Of a stretch of 64,000 bases of DNA, positions 47,012 to 56,078 are shown piece by piece. Each line of letters begins with the position of its first letter. Position 1 is the stretch's first letter. The position numbers were made by a program, and so were the translations under genes. Origin of the DNA: Flagellimonas sp. CMM7 (GTDB lineage Bacteria; Bacteroidota; Bacteroidia; Flavobacteriales; Flavobacteriaceae). The notes under the pieces are model-generated. The model was not told the origin of the DNA, made no database searches, and saw only the letters and a list, made by a program, of their open reading frames with translations. Where the stretch lies: assembly GCF_021390195.1 (NCBI RefSeq), contig NZ_CP090003.1:1-64000 (forward strand), given 5' to 3'.

Positions 47012-47736
47012 TAATCTCTTTTTTGTTCAGCTAGCCATTCATACAACTCCTCCGTAGTGTAGGCCTTACTCCATGAATTATGTCCTACATCTTTATACCT
47101 CGTGTACCTTACGTTATAATTCATTTCTTTTAGTTTGGCCACCATTTTATCCGATTCCTCTACAGAAATTATCTCATCTTTGTCTCCATGGAATACCCAA
47201 ATGGGCATTTTCTTATTTATCCAATGTGCATATGGCAAAGGCGCCATTCCACATACAACCGCCATAGCTGCAAATTTTTTAGGGTACTGCGTTGCCAATT
47301 CCCAAGACGCACTTCCTCCCCTACTTAAACCAGTTAAATAGATCCGTTTTTTGTCCACGTTATTCGTTTCAACTACAGAGTCCAAAAGTTTTACAATTGC
47401 TTCAGTGTTCCACCATTTTCTTCTGTATGGGTTTTGAGGAGCTAATACTAAAAATGGAAATTGTTTTCCTTCAACCAAAAGTTTTGGGGGGCCATTTTTT
47501 TTAATTTCTTCCAGTTCTGCTCCGGACTCTCCACCTCCATGTAAAAAAAGTAATAGTCCAAAACCTTCTTCCTCTTCAGATTCGTAACCTTCAGGGTAAT
47601 ACAAATAATACTTTAAACTTTCCGTTGTTACAGTTTGCAACTCATCCTCAATAAGTTGGGATTGTGCAGAACAGCTCTCTAACAGAAATAGGGCACTTAA
47701 AAAAAGTGTTTTTATTAAAAATTGGGGCATTTTCAT
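47011..47736 (-). CDS. Exported alpha/beta hydrolase (prolyl oligopeptidase/PHB-depolymerase-like)
   Basis: A 241-residue protein with signal peptide ending LLESCSAQS (possible lipoprotein cysteine with a non-ideal lipobox). The fold has LLLFLHGGGESG (oxyanion strand), GLSRGGSASWELA (nucleophile Ser in G-x-S-x-G), an Asp in VFHGDKDEIISV and a His in YKDVGHNSW, a complete triad. The family includes feruloyl and acetyl esterases that act on plant or algal polysaccharides. It lies between the nucleotidase and M15 genes, in one transcript. Confidence 0.87.
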   Translation of the reverse strand: MKMPQFLIKTLFLSALFLLESCSAQSQLIEDELQTVTTESLKYYLYYPEGYESEEEEGFGLLLFLHGGGESGAELEEIKKNGPPKLLVEGKQFPFLVLAPQNPYRRKWWNTEAIVKLLDSVVETNNVDKKRIYLTGLSRGGSASWELATQYPKKFAAMAVVCGMAPLPYAHWINKKMPIWVFHGDKDEIISVEESDKMVAKLKEMNYNVRYTRYKDVGHNSWSKAYTTEELYEWLAEQKRD

Positions 47737-47744
47737 GTCCTAAG

Positions 47745-48266
47745 TTACAAAAGTTTATTTGCGATTTCTTTCCAAGAATGCGCACGATCAAAACCAACAG
47801 TATTAACGTTATGCGGAGAAGTGAAAATAATGGTATCTCCATTAAAACTCTTTAGGTTATAACTACGGTCATCTATAAGTACGTCGCCTTTTAAAATATG
47901 CTTATGGCCGCACAGTATTCGTTTTTGCCATGGAATAAAAGGAAAGAACTCGTCTAACCAATCAGACTTTTCAACAAGCGAATTGGGAAATTGCATAGCA
48001 GCAGAAGCAATATAAACTTCATGTTTTTTACTTAGTTCTGCCAATACTTCTTGACTACCCGGAATTACTTTGAGGTTTTTAAAAAATCCTGCTTGCCATG
48101 CATGGTCTTTTATACTTTGTTGATGCTCTTCCGGCACGCATTGCCATGCTTCTTTTCCAAGGCATTCTTCAATCTTAAGCTGTGCGTTGAACTCTTTGTT
48201 ATAAAGTTCTATATGCGCACCATAAGTGTCCGCCACCACTTCATCCATGTCTACAAATACTGTCAT
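47745..48266 (-). CDS. 5'(3')-deoxyribonucleotidase-like HAD phosphatase
   Basis: A 173-residue HAD-superfamily protein from the ATG at 48266, chosen because MTVFVDMDEVVADTYG puts the catalytic DxDEV at the normal distance; a start at 48302 adds 12 unlikely residues. Further motifs are IASAAMQFPNSLVEK and LIDDRSYNLKSF, the acidic motif IV. It should remove phosphate from deoxynucleotides. It lies 8 bases upstream of the hydrolase gene. Confidence 0.88.
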   Translation of the reverse strand: MTVFVDMDEVVADTYGAHIELYNKEFNAQLKIEECLGKEAWQCVPEEHQQSIKDHAWQAGFFKNLKVIPGSQEVLAELSKKHEVYIASAAMQFPNSLVEKSDWLDEFFPFIPWQKRILCGHKHILKGDVLIDDRSYNLKSFNGDTIIFTSPHNVNTVGFDRAHSWKEIANKLL

Positions 48267-48376
48267 TTGGAAAATTTTAAGTGCCGAAGGAATAAAAAAC
48301 AAATGTATTTACAAACTCTAAGGGTAAAAGATAGTTACAAATTAATCTTAAGAAGATAGGAATTGTAATGACTCTT

Positions 48377-49414
48377 TTAGTAAGACAAAGGATTACCTTT
48401 AACTTTTTTGGTAGAATCCCTCTCTATTAAACTAGTCTTTACAAGCTTGGTCGTATAAGGCATTTCCCCGTCGAATTCTATTCGATCAATAAGGATATTT
48501 GCAGCTAATTCTCCTATATACTTTCCATGCTGACTTATCATGGTCAACGCTGGTGTGACATATTTTGAAAGTCTACCATTAGTAAATCCGACAATAGATA
48601 TTTCCTTAGGGACATCAATACCTTTTGATTTTAGGATATTAAGTGTATCTACTGCGGTAATTTCATCCAAGGCTATAATTGCATCAATTTCTTTATTGTC
48701 CAAAAGCAAGGATATCAGCAACTGTAAATCATCATCTTTTCTTACTTCTACAATAAGTCTTTCATTAAATTCCGTTCCATTTTCATTAAGTGCTTTTCTG
48801 TAACCATCCACCCGTAATTTTCCAACGCTGGAATTGTAAATAGCTGAAATGATGGCAATTCTTTTACATCCCGTTTTCAATAAATGATTGGTTGTTTTGT
48901 AACCAGCCTCAAAGTCATCCACAACGACCTTATCACAGTCTACCTTTTCTGTAACCCTATCAAACATTACCATAGGGATTTGATTCTCAATCAAATTTTG
49001 AAGATGCTCAACATCTCCTTTGCCCTGTGTTTCTTCGGATAATGATAAAATAAGCCCATCTACTGTTCCTGAACTCAATAACTCCACTGTTTTAAGTTCC
49101 TTCAAGTAGGATTCATCAGAAATACAGCTTACAATACTATACCCTCTAGAATTTGCCGTTCTTTCAATTCCATAAAAAACTTGGGTGAAAAAGTAATTAA
49201 GGATGTTAGGCACAATGACGCCAATGGTCTTAGTGCTCTTTTTTAATAAACTAAGGGCGATATGGTTTGGCTTGTAATGATGTTCTTTAGCAAAATCTTG
49301 GATTTTCGTCTTTAAACCCTTGCTGATTTCATGACTATCATTAATGGCTTTTGAAACTGTAGATATGGATACCCCAAAATTAGCTGCTATGTCTTTTAAG
49401 GTTATCTTTTTCAT
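48377..49414 (-). CDS. LacI family transcriptional regulator of the xylose operon
   Basis: A 345-residue protein: N-terminal helix-turn-helix (KITLKDIAANFGVSISTVSKAIND), hinge, then a periplasmic-binding-protein-like sugar domain (about 60-330; GVIVPNILNYFFTQVFYGIE, VDGYRKAL). It is the last gene of the xylB-xylA-symporter-hydrolase operon, 2 bases after the hydrolase stop, so it probably senses xylose or a related sugar. The palindromes upstream of xylB (55160-55200) and pfkA (28031-28054) have LacI-operator form and are the likely targets; that is an inference. Confidence 0.9.
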   Translation of the reverse strand: MKKITLKDIAANFGVSISTVSKAINDSHEISKGLKTKIQDFAKEHHYKPNHIALSLLKKSTKTIGVIVPNILNYFFTQVFYGIERTANSRGYSIVSCISDESYLKELKTVELLSSGTVDGLILSLSEETQGKGDVEHLQNLIENQIPMVMFDRVTEKVDCDKVVVDDFEAGYKTTNHLLKTGCKRIAIISAIYNSSVGKLRVDGYRKALNENGTEFNERLIVEVRKDDDLQLLISLLLDNKEIDAIIALDEITAVDTLNILKSKGIDVPKEISIVGFTNGRLSKYVTPALTMISQHGKYIGELAANILIDRIEFDGEMPYTTKLVKTSLIERDSTKKVKGNPLSY

Positions 49415-49416
49415 AA

Positions 49417-50547
49417 TTATTTATTACCGTACAACTTATCGTACAAATCTTTGGATGATAAAATGAAGGGGGCTTTTGAAGTTCTTTCTTTCCATTGTTT
49501 GCTAATAGTATCACTTAAATGCAAACGGGCATCAATCTTTTTAAAAGTTGGATTTTGTAACCACATTGGGTGCGAATCCCAATGACAATTGATATAATGT
49601 ACAGCCTTTACCACATCTGGATTGGTATTGATGGTATTGAAAAAAGGTAAGAACCATTCCTCCCAAGCCATTTGGGCCTGTCTAGGGTTTGACAGTTTCA
49701 TTTCCTTGGTGATGCCTTGATTTTCCTTTGGATCCCAAATTAAATCGGAAGAAGTAGGTGTAGCTTCTGCTATAAATACAGGCTTCCCTTTGGATCTTGC
49801 AAATTCAATCATTTTTTGTTTTTTCCACCCATTAAAAAAAGAGAAACCCAGCCAATCCACATAATCATCGCCAGGATACCATTTTTCCAAATGCTTCTGG
49901 TCTGGAGCCATAGTCCCAGTAGATTGCCAAACATATGCAGTGTTGTTAACCCCTCTTTCTCTTAATTTGTCCACAATATGTTTGTATGCTGTAATAGTAG
50001 ATTTCCTATTATAATTGTTCCAAGGACCATCAAATTCATAAGCTATACGCAGGAAAACCGGTCTTCTTCCTAAAGAAATCAAAAAATCTCCAAGTTTGTC
50101 AATATACTTATCATGGGTGCCATCCGCTACCCTTTCCTCATGATTCACAAATTGTAACCCAATAGCTAAAGCCATATTGGAATAATCTGGGTCGTTGTGT
50201 TGTAGCATGGCGTTGGAGTCACTATCTCCCCAGTCATGGGTTTCCCAAAGTCCATCCAACCCTCTTTGTCTTCGGTAAAAAGAATATTCTCCCGGGTTTA
50301 TATTTGTATAAGTGGTCCATCCTGCAGGTTTATCAAAATGATTTAAATATCCATCATTATAATGCTCCAATCCTCCAACCGCTTCCAGTTCTTGACCAAC
50401 AAATAGTAAAACTCCTTCTTTTGGTTCAAATTTGGCCAATTCCCGATTGCTTTTTTCTACTGCAATTGTAGGTGATTTTTGCTGCTTAATGGGTTTGCAG
50501 GCGACCATCAGAACGAGAATTAAAATGGATAAAAGTGTGTTCTTCAT
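49417..50547 (-). CDS. GH26-like glycoside hydrolase lipoprotein
   Basis: A 376-residue lipoprotein (LILVLMVACKP, Cys17). The (beta/alpha)8-type enzyme has VFLRIAYEFDGPWNNYN with the likely acid/base E171, AYVWQSTG, and PVFIAEATPTSS with the likely nucleophile E261, a clan GH-A pattern closest to GH26. GH26 holds mannanases and marine beta-1,3-xylanases. As this gene is inside a xylose operon, a xylan-type substrate is more likely than mannan, though the sequence does not prove it. Anchoring suggests the outer membrane. It is 7 bases after the symporter stop and 2 bases before the LacI gene. Confidence 0.8.
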   Translation of the reverse strand: MKNTLLSILILVLMVACKPIKQQKSPTIAVEKSNRELAKFEPKEGVLLFVGQELEAVGGLEHYNDGYLNHFDKPAGWTTYTNINPGEYSFYRRQRGLDGLWETHDWGDSDSNAMLQHNDPDYSNMALAIGLQFVNHEERVADGTHDKYIDKLGDFLISLGRRPVFLRIAYEFDGPWNNYNRKSTITAYKHIVDKLRERGVNNTAYVWQSTGTMAPDQKHLEKWYPGDDYVDWLGFSFFNGWKKQKMIEFARSKGKPVFIAEATPTSSDLIWDPKENQGITKEMKLSNPRQAQMAWEEWFLPFFNTINTNPDVVKAVHYINCHWDSHPMWLQNPTFKKIDARLHLSDTISKQWKERTSKAPFILSSKDLYDKLYGNK

Positions 50548-50554
50548 ATTTATG

Positions 50555-52171
50555 TTACCCGGTAAAGTACGATAAAACTGCGATGACCACTATAATCAGG
50601 AATACTGAAAGTATAATATCAATAGTAGATATGCTTTCTTTGTTCAGTTGTTTGTCTTCGTCACTTAACGTACCAAAAGAAAGCCCTTTGATCAAGGAAT
50701 ACTCTGGTGGATTTGTAGCAAGACTTGCGCTGATGCAGATTACAACAGAAAATATAAACATAAAGATAGCCATGTGTGCAAAGTTGATGGTTGCAAAAGA
50801 TAATGCAGCGCCAGACAAATCAGTTCGATATACTTCGGCTACTATTCGAAGTGCTGCAATTACCAAACCTGAAAACAAGGTTACAATTGCTGCTTTGGAG
50901 TTTACCCTTTTCCATAATACTCCTAGCAAGAAAACAGCGGTTATGGGAGGTGCAATATAAGATTGAACACTTTGTAAATATTGATATAAAACCCCACCAC
51001 CTATCTTTTCCATGATTGGAATCCAAATAATTCCGAGAACTACCACAATGGAAGTCGCAATTTTACCAACATTCAAAAGCTCTTTTTCCTCGGTCAAAGG
51101 TTTCAGTTTTTTATAGATATCTATAGTAAAAATTGTGGAACAAGAGTTGAAAACAGACGCTAATGAACTCATTAAAGCAGCCATTAGTCCACCCGCAACC
51201 AATCCTTTTAAACCAACGGGCAATAATGTTTTTACCAATACTGGAAATACCTCATCACTTTTTTCATAGGTTAATACTCCTTGCTGGGCAAGAGCAAAAG
51301 CAATGATTCCTGGAATTAAGAAAATAAAAATGGGCAGTAATTTTAAATAAGCTCCAAATATGGCACCACGTCTGCCTATTTTAATATTGTTGGCCGCTAA
51401 GGTTCTTTGAACTATATATTGATCAGTACACCAATACCAAACTCCTACAATTGTTCCTCCTATGAGCATTCCTGTCCATGGAAAATCTGGGTCGGATATC
51501 GGTCGCCACATATTAAAATGTTCACTTCCCGCAACAAGACGAAGTTCTTCCCAGCCGCCAACTTTTTCCAACCCTAGATAGGTTATAATCAAAGAACCGG
51601 CAATGAGAATTACAGTTTGTAGTGTCTCAGTATAAATAACCGCCTTCATCCCACCTATAACGGTATACGCACCAGTAAAAATCACAATACCAATGGCACC
51701 ATACCAAAAAGGTATTCCTAGAAGTTCTGACACTACAATTCCTCCTGCATAAATGGTTACGGAAACCTTGGTGATGACATAACCCACCAATGAGAATACT
51801 GAAAGAAACCATCGTGATCGGCTGTCAAAACGTTTTTCTAAAAATTCAGGCATGGTAAAAGCCTTACTTCTAAAATAGAAAGGAAGGAACAGCCACCCCA
51901 AGAGCAACACAATCCAAGCATGCAACTCATAATGTGCCATTGGCATACCAGATTCTGCACCTGTACCTGCCAGCCCCACAACATGTTCAGAACCAATATT
52001 GGAAGCAAAAATAGAAGCACCAATCACAAACCAGCCAACATTTCTTCCAGCTAAAAAATAATCTTCCGTATTCTTATTCTTTTGAAGTACCACCCAAACC
52101 GCTACTCCAATAAGGGCTGCAAGATATGCTCCCAAGACCCACCAATCAGCTGTTTCTAATATTGATTCCAT
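50555..52171 (-). CDS. Sodium/solute symporter (SSS family), xylose-type
   Basis: A 538-residue membrane protein with about 14 hydrophobic segments and the SSS signature region (GMKAVIYTETLQTVILIAGS), ASNIGSEHVVGLAGTGA near the start and YCTDQYIVQRTLAA. It imports a sugar with sodium across the inner membrane. Sitting between xylA and the hydrolase gene, with gaps of 9 and 7 bases, it is most likely the xylose or xylo-oligosaccharide importer. It has homologues called SglT or XylT; I give no symbol. Confidence 0.92.
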   Translation of the reverse strand: MESILETADWWVLGAYLAALIGVAVWVVLQKNKNTEDYFLAGRNVGWFVIGASIFASNIGSEHVVGLAGTGAESGMPMAHYELHAWIVLLLGWLFLPFYFRSKAFTMPEFLEKRFDSRSRWFLSVFSLVGYVITKVSVTIYAGGIVVSELLGIPFWYGAIGIVIFTGAYTVIGGMKAVIYTETLQTVILIAGSLIITYLGLEKVGGWEELRLVAGSEHFNMWRPISDPDFPWTGMLIGGTIVGVWYWCTDQYIVQRTLAANNIKIGRRGAIFGAYLKLLPIFIFLIPGIIAFALAQQGVLTYEKSDEVFPVLVKTLLPVGLKGLVAGGLMAALMSSLASVFNSCSTIFTIDIYKKLKPLTEEKELLNVGKIATSIVVVLGIIWIPIMEKIGGGVLYQYLQSVQSYIAPPITAVFLLGVLWKRVNSKAAIVTLFSGLVIAALRIVAEVYRTDLSGAALSFATINFAHMAIFMFIFSVVICISASLATNPPEYSLIKGLSFGTLSDEDKQLNKESISTIDIILSVFLIIVVIAVLSYFTG

Positions 52172-52180
52172 ATGTCTGTT

Positions 52181-53506
52181 TTATGAATATTGATTCAATA
52201 TATTTTCAAACATCTCCTGTTTTCCACTGATTTGTTCAGGTTCTCCATTTTTACCCGCATAATCATATAGATCCCTTAGAGTAAGTTTTCCTTCAGTAAA
52301 TTCTAAACCTTTACCTCTTGTAAAAGAGGAGTATCTATTATCCAGTAAAGACTGATAAGGTGAATTTTGTATTACGGCATCCGCAATTAAAAGTGCTCTT
52401 GCAAATGTATCCGCACCTCCAATGTGCGCATGGAAAATATCTTCTAAATCTGTTGAATTTCGTCTTGTCTTAGCATCAAAATTTACTCCGCCTCCTTGCA
52501 GCCCCCCAGATTTCAGAAAAACGAGCATAGCTTCAGCAGTTTCCATCACATTATTGGGGAATTGATCGGTGTCCCAACCATTTTGATAATCACCTCTATT
52601 GGCATCAATACTTCCTAGCATGCCTGCGTTGGCTGCCACCTGAAGTTCATGTTGGAACGTGTGCTGTGCCAGGGTTGCGTGGTTTACTTCTATGTTTAGT
52701 TTGAAATCGTTCTCAAGTCCGTACTCCCTAAGCGAGTTAATTGATGTAGCCGCATCAAAGTCATATTGATGTTTTGTGGGTTCCATAGGTTTCGGTTCTA
52801 CAAAAAAGACTCCTTTAAACCCTTGACTTCTTGCATAGTCTTTTGCCATGTTCAAGAAACGTCCAATATTATCTTGCTCCAGTTTCATATCGGTATTCAA
52901 TAGGGACATGTAGCCTTCACGACCTCCCCAGAATACATAATTTTCCCCTCCTAGAGCAATGGTAGCGTCCAAAGCAATCTTAATCTGTGCTCCAGCTCTT
53001 GCCACTACATCAAAATTTGGGTTAGAAGCTGCACCGTTCATATATCTTGGATTAGAAAAACAATTTGCAGTTCCCCAAAGTAATTTAACTCCCGAAGCCT
53101 TTTGTTTTTGCTTTAAATATTCAACAGTTTTTTGGATCCTCTTTTCAGATTCAACGAGCGTAGCACCTTCATCTACAAGGTCATGATCATGAAAACAGTA
53201 ATAATCAAAACCCATTTTTGTTATGAATTCAAAAGCAGCATCAGCTTTGTCCTCAGCAGCTTTTATTGGGTCAGAAGCTGTTGACCATGGAAAGTTTTTA
53301 GTGCCAGGGCCAAAAGGATCTCCTCCTGTGCCGCATAGTGTATGCCAGTATGCTACAGCAAATTTAAAATGCTCTCGCATAGTCTTACCTGCAACAACTT
53401 GTTCCGGATTGTAAAATTTAAATGCCATGGGGTTGTCTGAGTTCTTACCTTCATATTTTATTTCTCCAACCCCATTAAAAAATTCCTTATCTCCTATAAG
53501 TGCCAT
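52181..53506 (-). CDS. xylA: Xylose isomerase
   Basis: A 441-residue TIM-barrel enzyme with [21 protein letters not shown], the catalytic His region [21 protein letters not shown], and the metal-binding [16 protein letters not shown] and [15 protein letters not shown]. The length matches the class II xylose isomerases. It turns D-xylose into D-xylulose. It lies 9 bases downstream of xylB. Confidence 0.96.
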   Translation of the reverse strand: MALIGDKEFFNGVGEIKYEGKNSDNPMAFKFYNPEQVVAGKTMREHFKFAVAYWHTLCGTGGDPFGPGTKNFPWSTASDPIKAAEDKADAAFEFITKMGFDYYCFHDHDLVDEGATLVESEKRIQKTVEYLKQKQKASGVKLLWGTANCFSNPRYMNGAASNPNFDVVARAGAQIKIALDATIALGGENYVFWGGREGYMSLLNTDMKLEQDNIGRFLNMAKDYARSQGFKGVFFVEPKPMEPTKHQYDFDAATSINSLREYGLENDFKLNIEVNHATLAQHTFQHELQVAANAGMLGSIDANRGDYQNGWDTDQFPNNVMETAEAMLVFLKSGGLQGGGVNFDAKTRRNSTDLEDIFHAHIGGADTFARALLIADAVIQNSPYQSLLDNRYSSFTRGKGLEFTEGKLTLRDLYDYAGKNGEPEQISGKQEMFENILNQYS

Positions 53507-53515
53507 TTTAAAGTA

Positions 53516-54997
53516 TTATTTGTTTGTTATTAGTTCCAGTTCTTTTTTCCAATCACTATATGCTTCCTGGTATTGTTCTTTGTTTTTAGAAGGCACAAAG
53601 GTCATTACGTGGTCGCTTTTCATGAAAGATGAAAAAGTATCATATCCATTTGATGCTATGGAACAGGCTCTAGCTGCACCTACCGCACCAGTAGTATTGT
53701 ATATTTCAATTTCCTGTTGAATAAGGGTAGCAATGGTATTGGCAAATATTTCCGATCGGAAAAGATTATCATTTCCAGCCTTGATCACCTTGGTTTCAAT
53801 GCTGTCAGATTTCATGATCTCCATTCCATAAACAAAAGAGAAGGCTATACCTTCTAATGCTGCCCTGCATATATTAGCTTTTGAGTGTCTGTTCAGGTTT
53901 AGATTTACGATTCTTGTTCCAATATCTTTGTTTAAAAGCATTCGTTCCGCGCCGTTTCCAAATGGAATAAGGCGTACACCATCAGAGCCAATTTCAATAT
54001 CGGAAGCCAGCGTATTCATTTCTTCATAGGATGCTACCGCTAGATTGTTCAGCAACCATCGATACTGAATTCCCGCTCCATTGATACAAAGTAGTTTGCC
54101 AATATTCTTTGCGCCGTTTTTCTGATAGTTTACATGGGCAAAATTATTTACACGCGAGCTTTCTTTTACAGAAAGGTTATTGGTTATTGCATATACTACA
54201 CCAGATGTGCCGCCTGTTGCAGCCACTTCACCAGGTTGAAACACGTTTAAGGAAAGTGCATTGTTAGGTTGGTCCCCTGCCCTATACAGAATAGGAGTTC
54301 CTTCCAACAGCCCGCTTTCTATGGCTCCCTTTGAAGAAACTTTTCCCTGATTGCCAAAAGTGTCCACAATTTCCGGAATTACTTCATGTGAAATATTGAA
54401 GTGATTTAATACATCCTCCGAAATAGCATCCCTTTTAAAATCCCAAAAAATACCTTCAGATAAACCAGATATGGTCGTGTTTATGGCATCAGAAAGGCGA
54501 TAGGCAAGATAATCTCCAGGTAGCATAAACTTGTATACCTGTCTAAAAACCTCAGGTTCAAATTCTTTGACCCAACCTAGTTTTGAAGCGGTGAAATTAG
54601 ATGGGGAGTTCAATAACTGCTCATCACATATCTGCTCCCCAATTTTATGATATGCTTCATTACCAATTTCAACTGCCCTACTATCGCACCATATTATTGA
54701 TTTGCGCAACGGGTCTCCATTTTCATCAACAATGACCAAACCATGCATTTGATAAGCGATACCTATTCCATCAATGTCATTTTCTGAAATTCTGTACTTC
54801 TTTTTGATCTTTTTGATACCCTTACATGCAAAACTCCACCAGTCTTCAGGTTTTTGTTCAGCCCATCCTTTTTGAGGAGCATACATGGACATTTCTTCCT
54901 CGGGTTCTTGAACAACCCCAATGTTCTTTCCACTGCTGCGTTCTACCAAAGCTACTTTGATTGATGAGCTGCCTAAATCTATTCCTAAATAATACAT
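53516..54997 (-). CDS. xylB: Xylulokinase (FGGY carbohydrate kinase)
   Basis: A 493-residue FGGY kinase: YYLGIDLGSSSIKVALV (phosphate 1), the N-terminal substrate stretch GIGIAYQMHGLVIVDE, LYRAGDQPNNALS (catalytic Asp region) and ATGGTSGVVYA. It makes xylulose-5-phosphate for the pentose phosphate pathway. It is the first gene of the xylose operon. A TAAATTTG (55030-55023, minus) just upstream may be a -7 box, without a clear -33 box. Confidence 0.92.
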   Translation of the reverse strand: MYYLGIDLGSSSIKVALVERSSGKNIGVVQEPEEEMSMYAPQKGWAEQKPEDWWSFACKGIKKIKKKYRISENDIDGIGIAYQMHGLVIVDENGDPLRKSIIWCDSRAVEIGNEAYHKIGEQICDEQLLNSPSNFTASKLGWVKEFEPEVFRQVYKFMLPGDYLAYRLSDAINTTISGLSEGIFWDFKRDAISEDVLNHFNISHEVIPEIVDTFGNQGKVSSKGAIESGLLEGTPILYRAGDQPNNALSLNVFQPGEVAATGGTSGVVYAITNNLSVKESSRVNNFAHVNYQKNGAKNIGKLLCINGAGIQYRWLLNNLAVASYEEMNTLASDIEIGSDGVRLIPFGNGAERMLLNKDIGTRIVNLNLNRHSKANICRAALEGIAFSFVYGMEIMKSDSIETKVIKAGNDNLFRSEIFANTIATLIQQEIEIYNTTGAVGAARACSIASNGYDTFSSFMKSDHVMTFVPSKNKEQYQEAYSDWKKELELITNK

Positions 54998-55159
54998 GGA
55001 TTATTAAATTGATGGACTTACTCAAATTTAAAGAATGCTTGTTCTAAAAAGAGCCTAGAGGTATTAATATTATAAAATGAGTATACAGCATGTTACACAT
55101 CCGTTATACAGGAATCATGTTAAAATATTGATATTCAATAAGTTAATAATAATCTTGAG

Positions 55160-55200
55160 TTACGAAAATGTTTCGAAAAGGTTTTCGTGATTTTTCGTAA
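55160..55200. promoter_or_regulatory. Nested palindromic operator upstream of the xylose operon
   Basis: An outer inverted repeat, TTACGAAAA (55160-55168) and TTTTCGTAA (55192-55200), encloses two overlapping palindromes: CGAAAATGTTTCG (55163-55175) and CGAAAAGGTTTTCG (55174-55187). The form fits LacI-family operators, and the operon ends in a LacI gene. It lies about 165-205 bases upstream of xylB, and 7 bases or so from the left edge of the IS element. The first 14 bases match the pfkA-upstream site at 13 positions. Confidence 0.6.
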
Positions 55201-55232
55201 AAGAATGGAACCTGAAGTGTGGTTGGATAGGG

Positions 55233-55251
55233 CGGCCAAAGTATACCGCCC
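55233..55251 (+). repeat. IS21 left terminal inverted repeat
   Basis: CGGCCAAAGTATACCGCCC; pairs with 57723-57741 on the other strand with about 3 mismatches. An AAAGTGAGC box follows at about 55262-55270, inside the element. Confidence 0.75.
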
Positions 55252-55314
55252 ACAGCGGATGAAAGTGAGCAGTGTAAACGAAGTACTTAAAATCGATTCA
55301 TTCGTGTGTTAAAA

Positions 55315-56046
55315 TTAATGATTATTCCTTAGTTTTTTTCTCATTGATTCCCCTTTTATGCCTATCCTATGTGCGGTATGCACCAAGCGATCGAGGATTG
55401 CGTCCGCAATGGTCTTTTCCCCAATTATCTCATGCCATGCCTCTACGGGCAGTTGGGAAGCTATTATCGTCGATCGTTTTCCGTGCCTGTCCTCTATTAT
55501 TTCCATAAAGGAGTGCCTGTTTATATTGTCCAAGGGTTTCAGGCCAAAGTCGTCCAGTATCAGCAGGTCCTGTTTTTCGAGCTTGCCTATCAGTTTTAGA
55601 TATGAACCGTCGGCCTTTGATGTCTTTAGCGTGGTAAAGAGCTTTGCGGTATTGAAGTACATGACCTTGCTGCCCATCGAGCAGGCCTGATGGCCTATGG
55701 CGGAGGCCATATAGCTTTTGCCCACGCCCGTGCTCCCCGTAATGAGGATGTTCTCTTTTCTGCCGATGAACTCGCAGGACGCAAAACGTTGCACCTGGTT
55801 CTTGTCGATGTTCCTTTCGGGAGTGTAGTTGATCGCTTCCATTACGGCACTGTACCTGAACCTGGCCGCCTTGGTCAGGCGTTCTATCTTGCGGTTCTGC
55901 CTATCGTCCCATTCGGACTGCATAAGGTAGGCCAGTAGTTCATCGTTGGTGTAATCGATGCTCTGGGACGAGAGGCTGGTGTTGAAGGCCCTAATCATTC
56001 CGTGGAGCCTTAACTGTTTCATTTGTTCCAATGTCTGTTCGTTCAT
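55315..56046 (-). CDS. istB: IstB, IS21-family helper ATPase
   Basis: A 243-residue DnaC-like AAA+ ATPase with Walker A GSTGVGKS (104-111), Walker B LLILDDFG and the sensor region IIASQLPVEAWHEIIGE. IstB works with IstA in choosing target DNA for transposition. It looks complete. It is 32 bases downstream of istA. Confidence 0.95.
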   Translation of the reverse strand: MNEQTLEQMKQLRLHGMIRAFNTSLSSQSIDYTNDELLAYLMQSEWDDRQNRKIERLTKAARFRYSAVMEAINYTPERNIDKNQVQRFASCEFIGRKENILITGSTGVGKSYMASAIGHQACSMGSKVMYFNTAKLFTTLKTSKADGSYLKLIGKLEKQDLLILDDFGLKPLDNINRHSFMEIIEDRHGKRSTIIASQLPVEAWHEIIGEKTIADAILDRLVHTAHRIGIKGESMRKKLRNNH

Positions 56047-56078
56047 GATGCTTGTTTTTAATTATTGTTAAGCGATTA

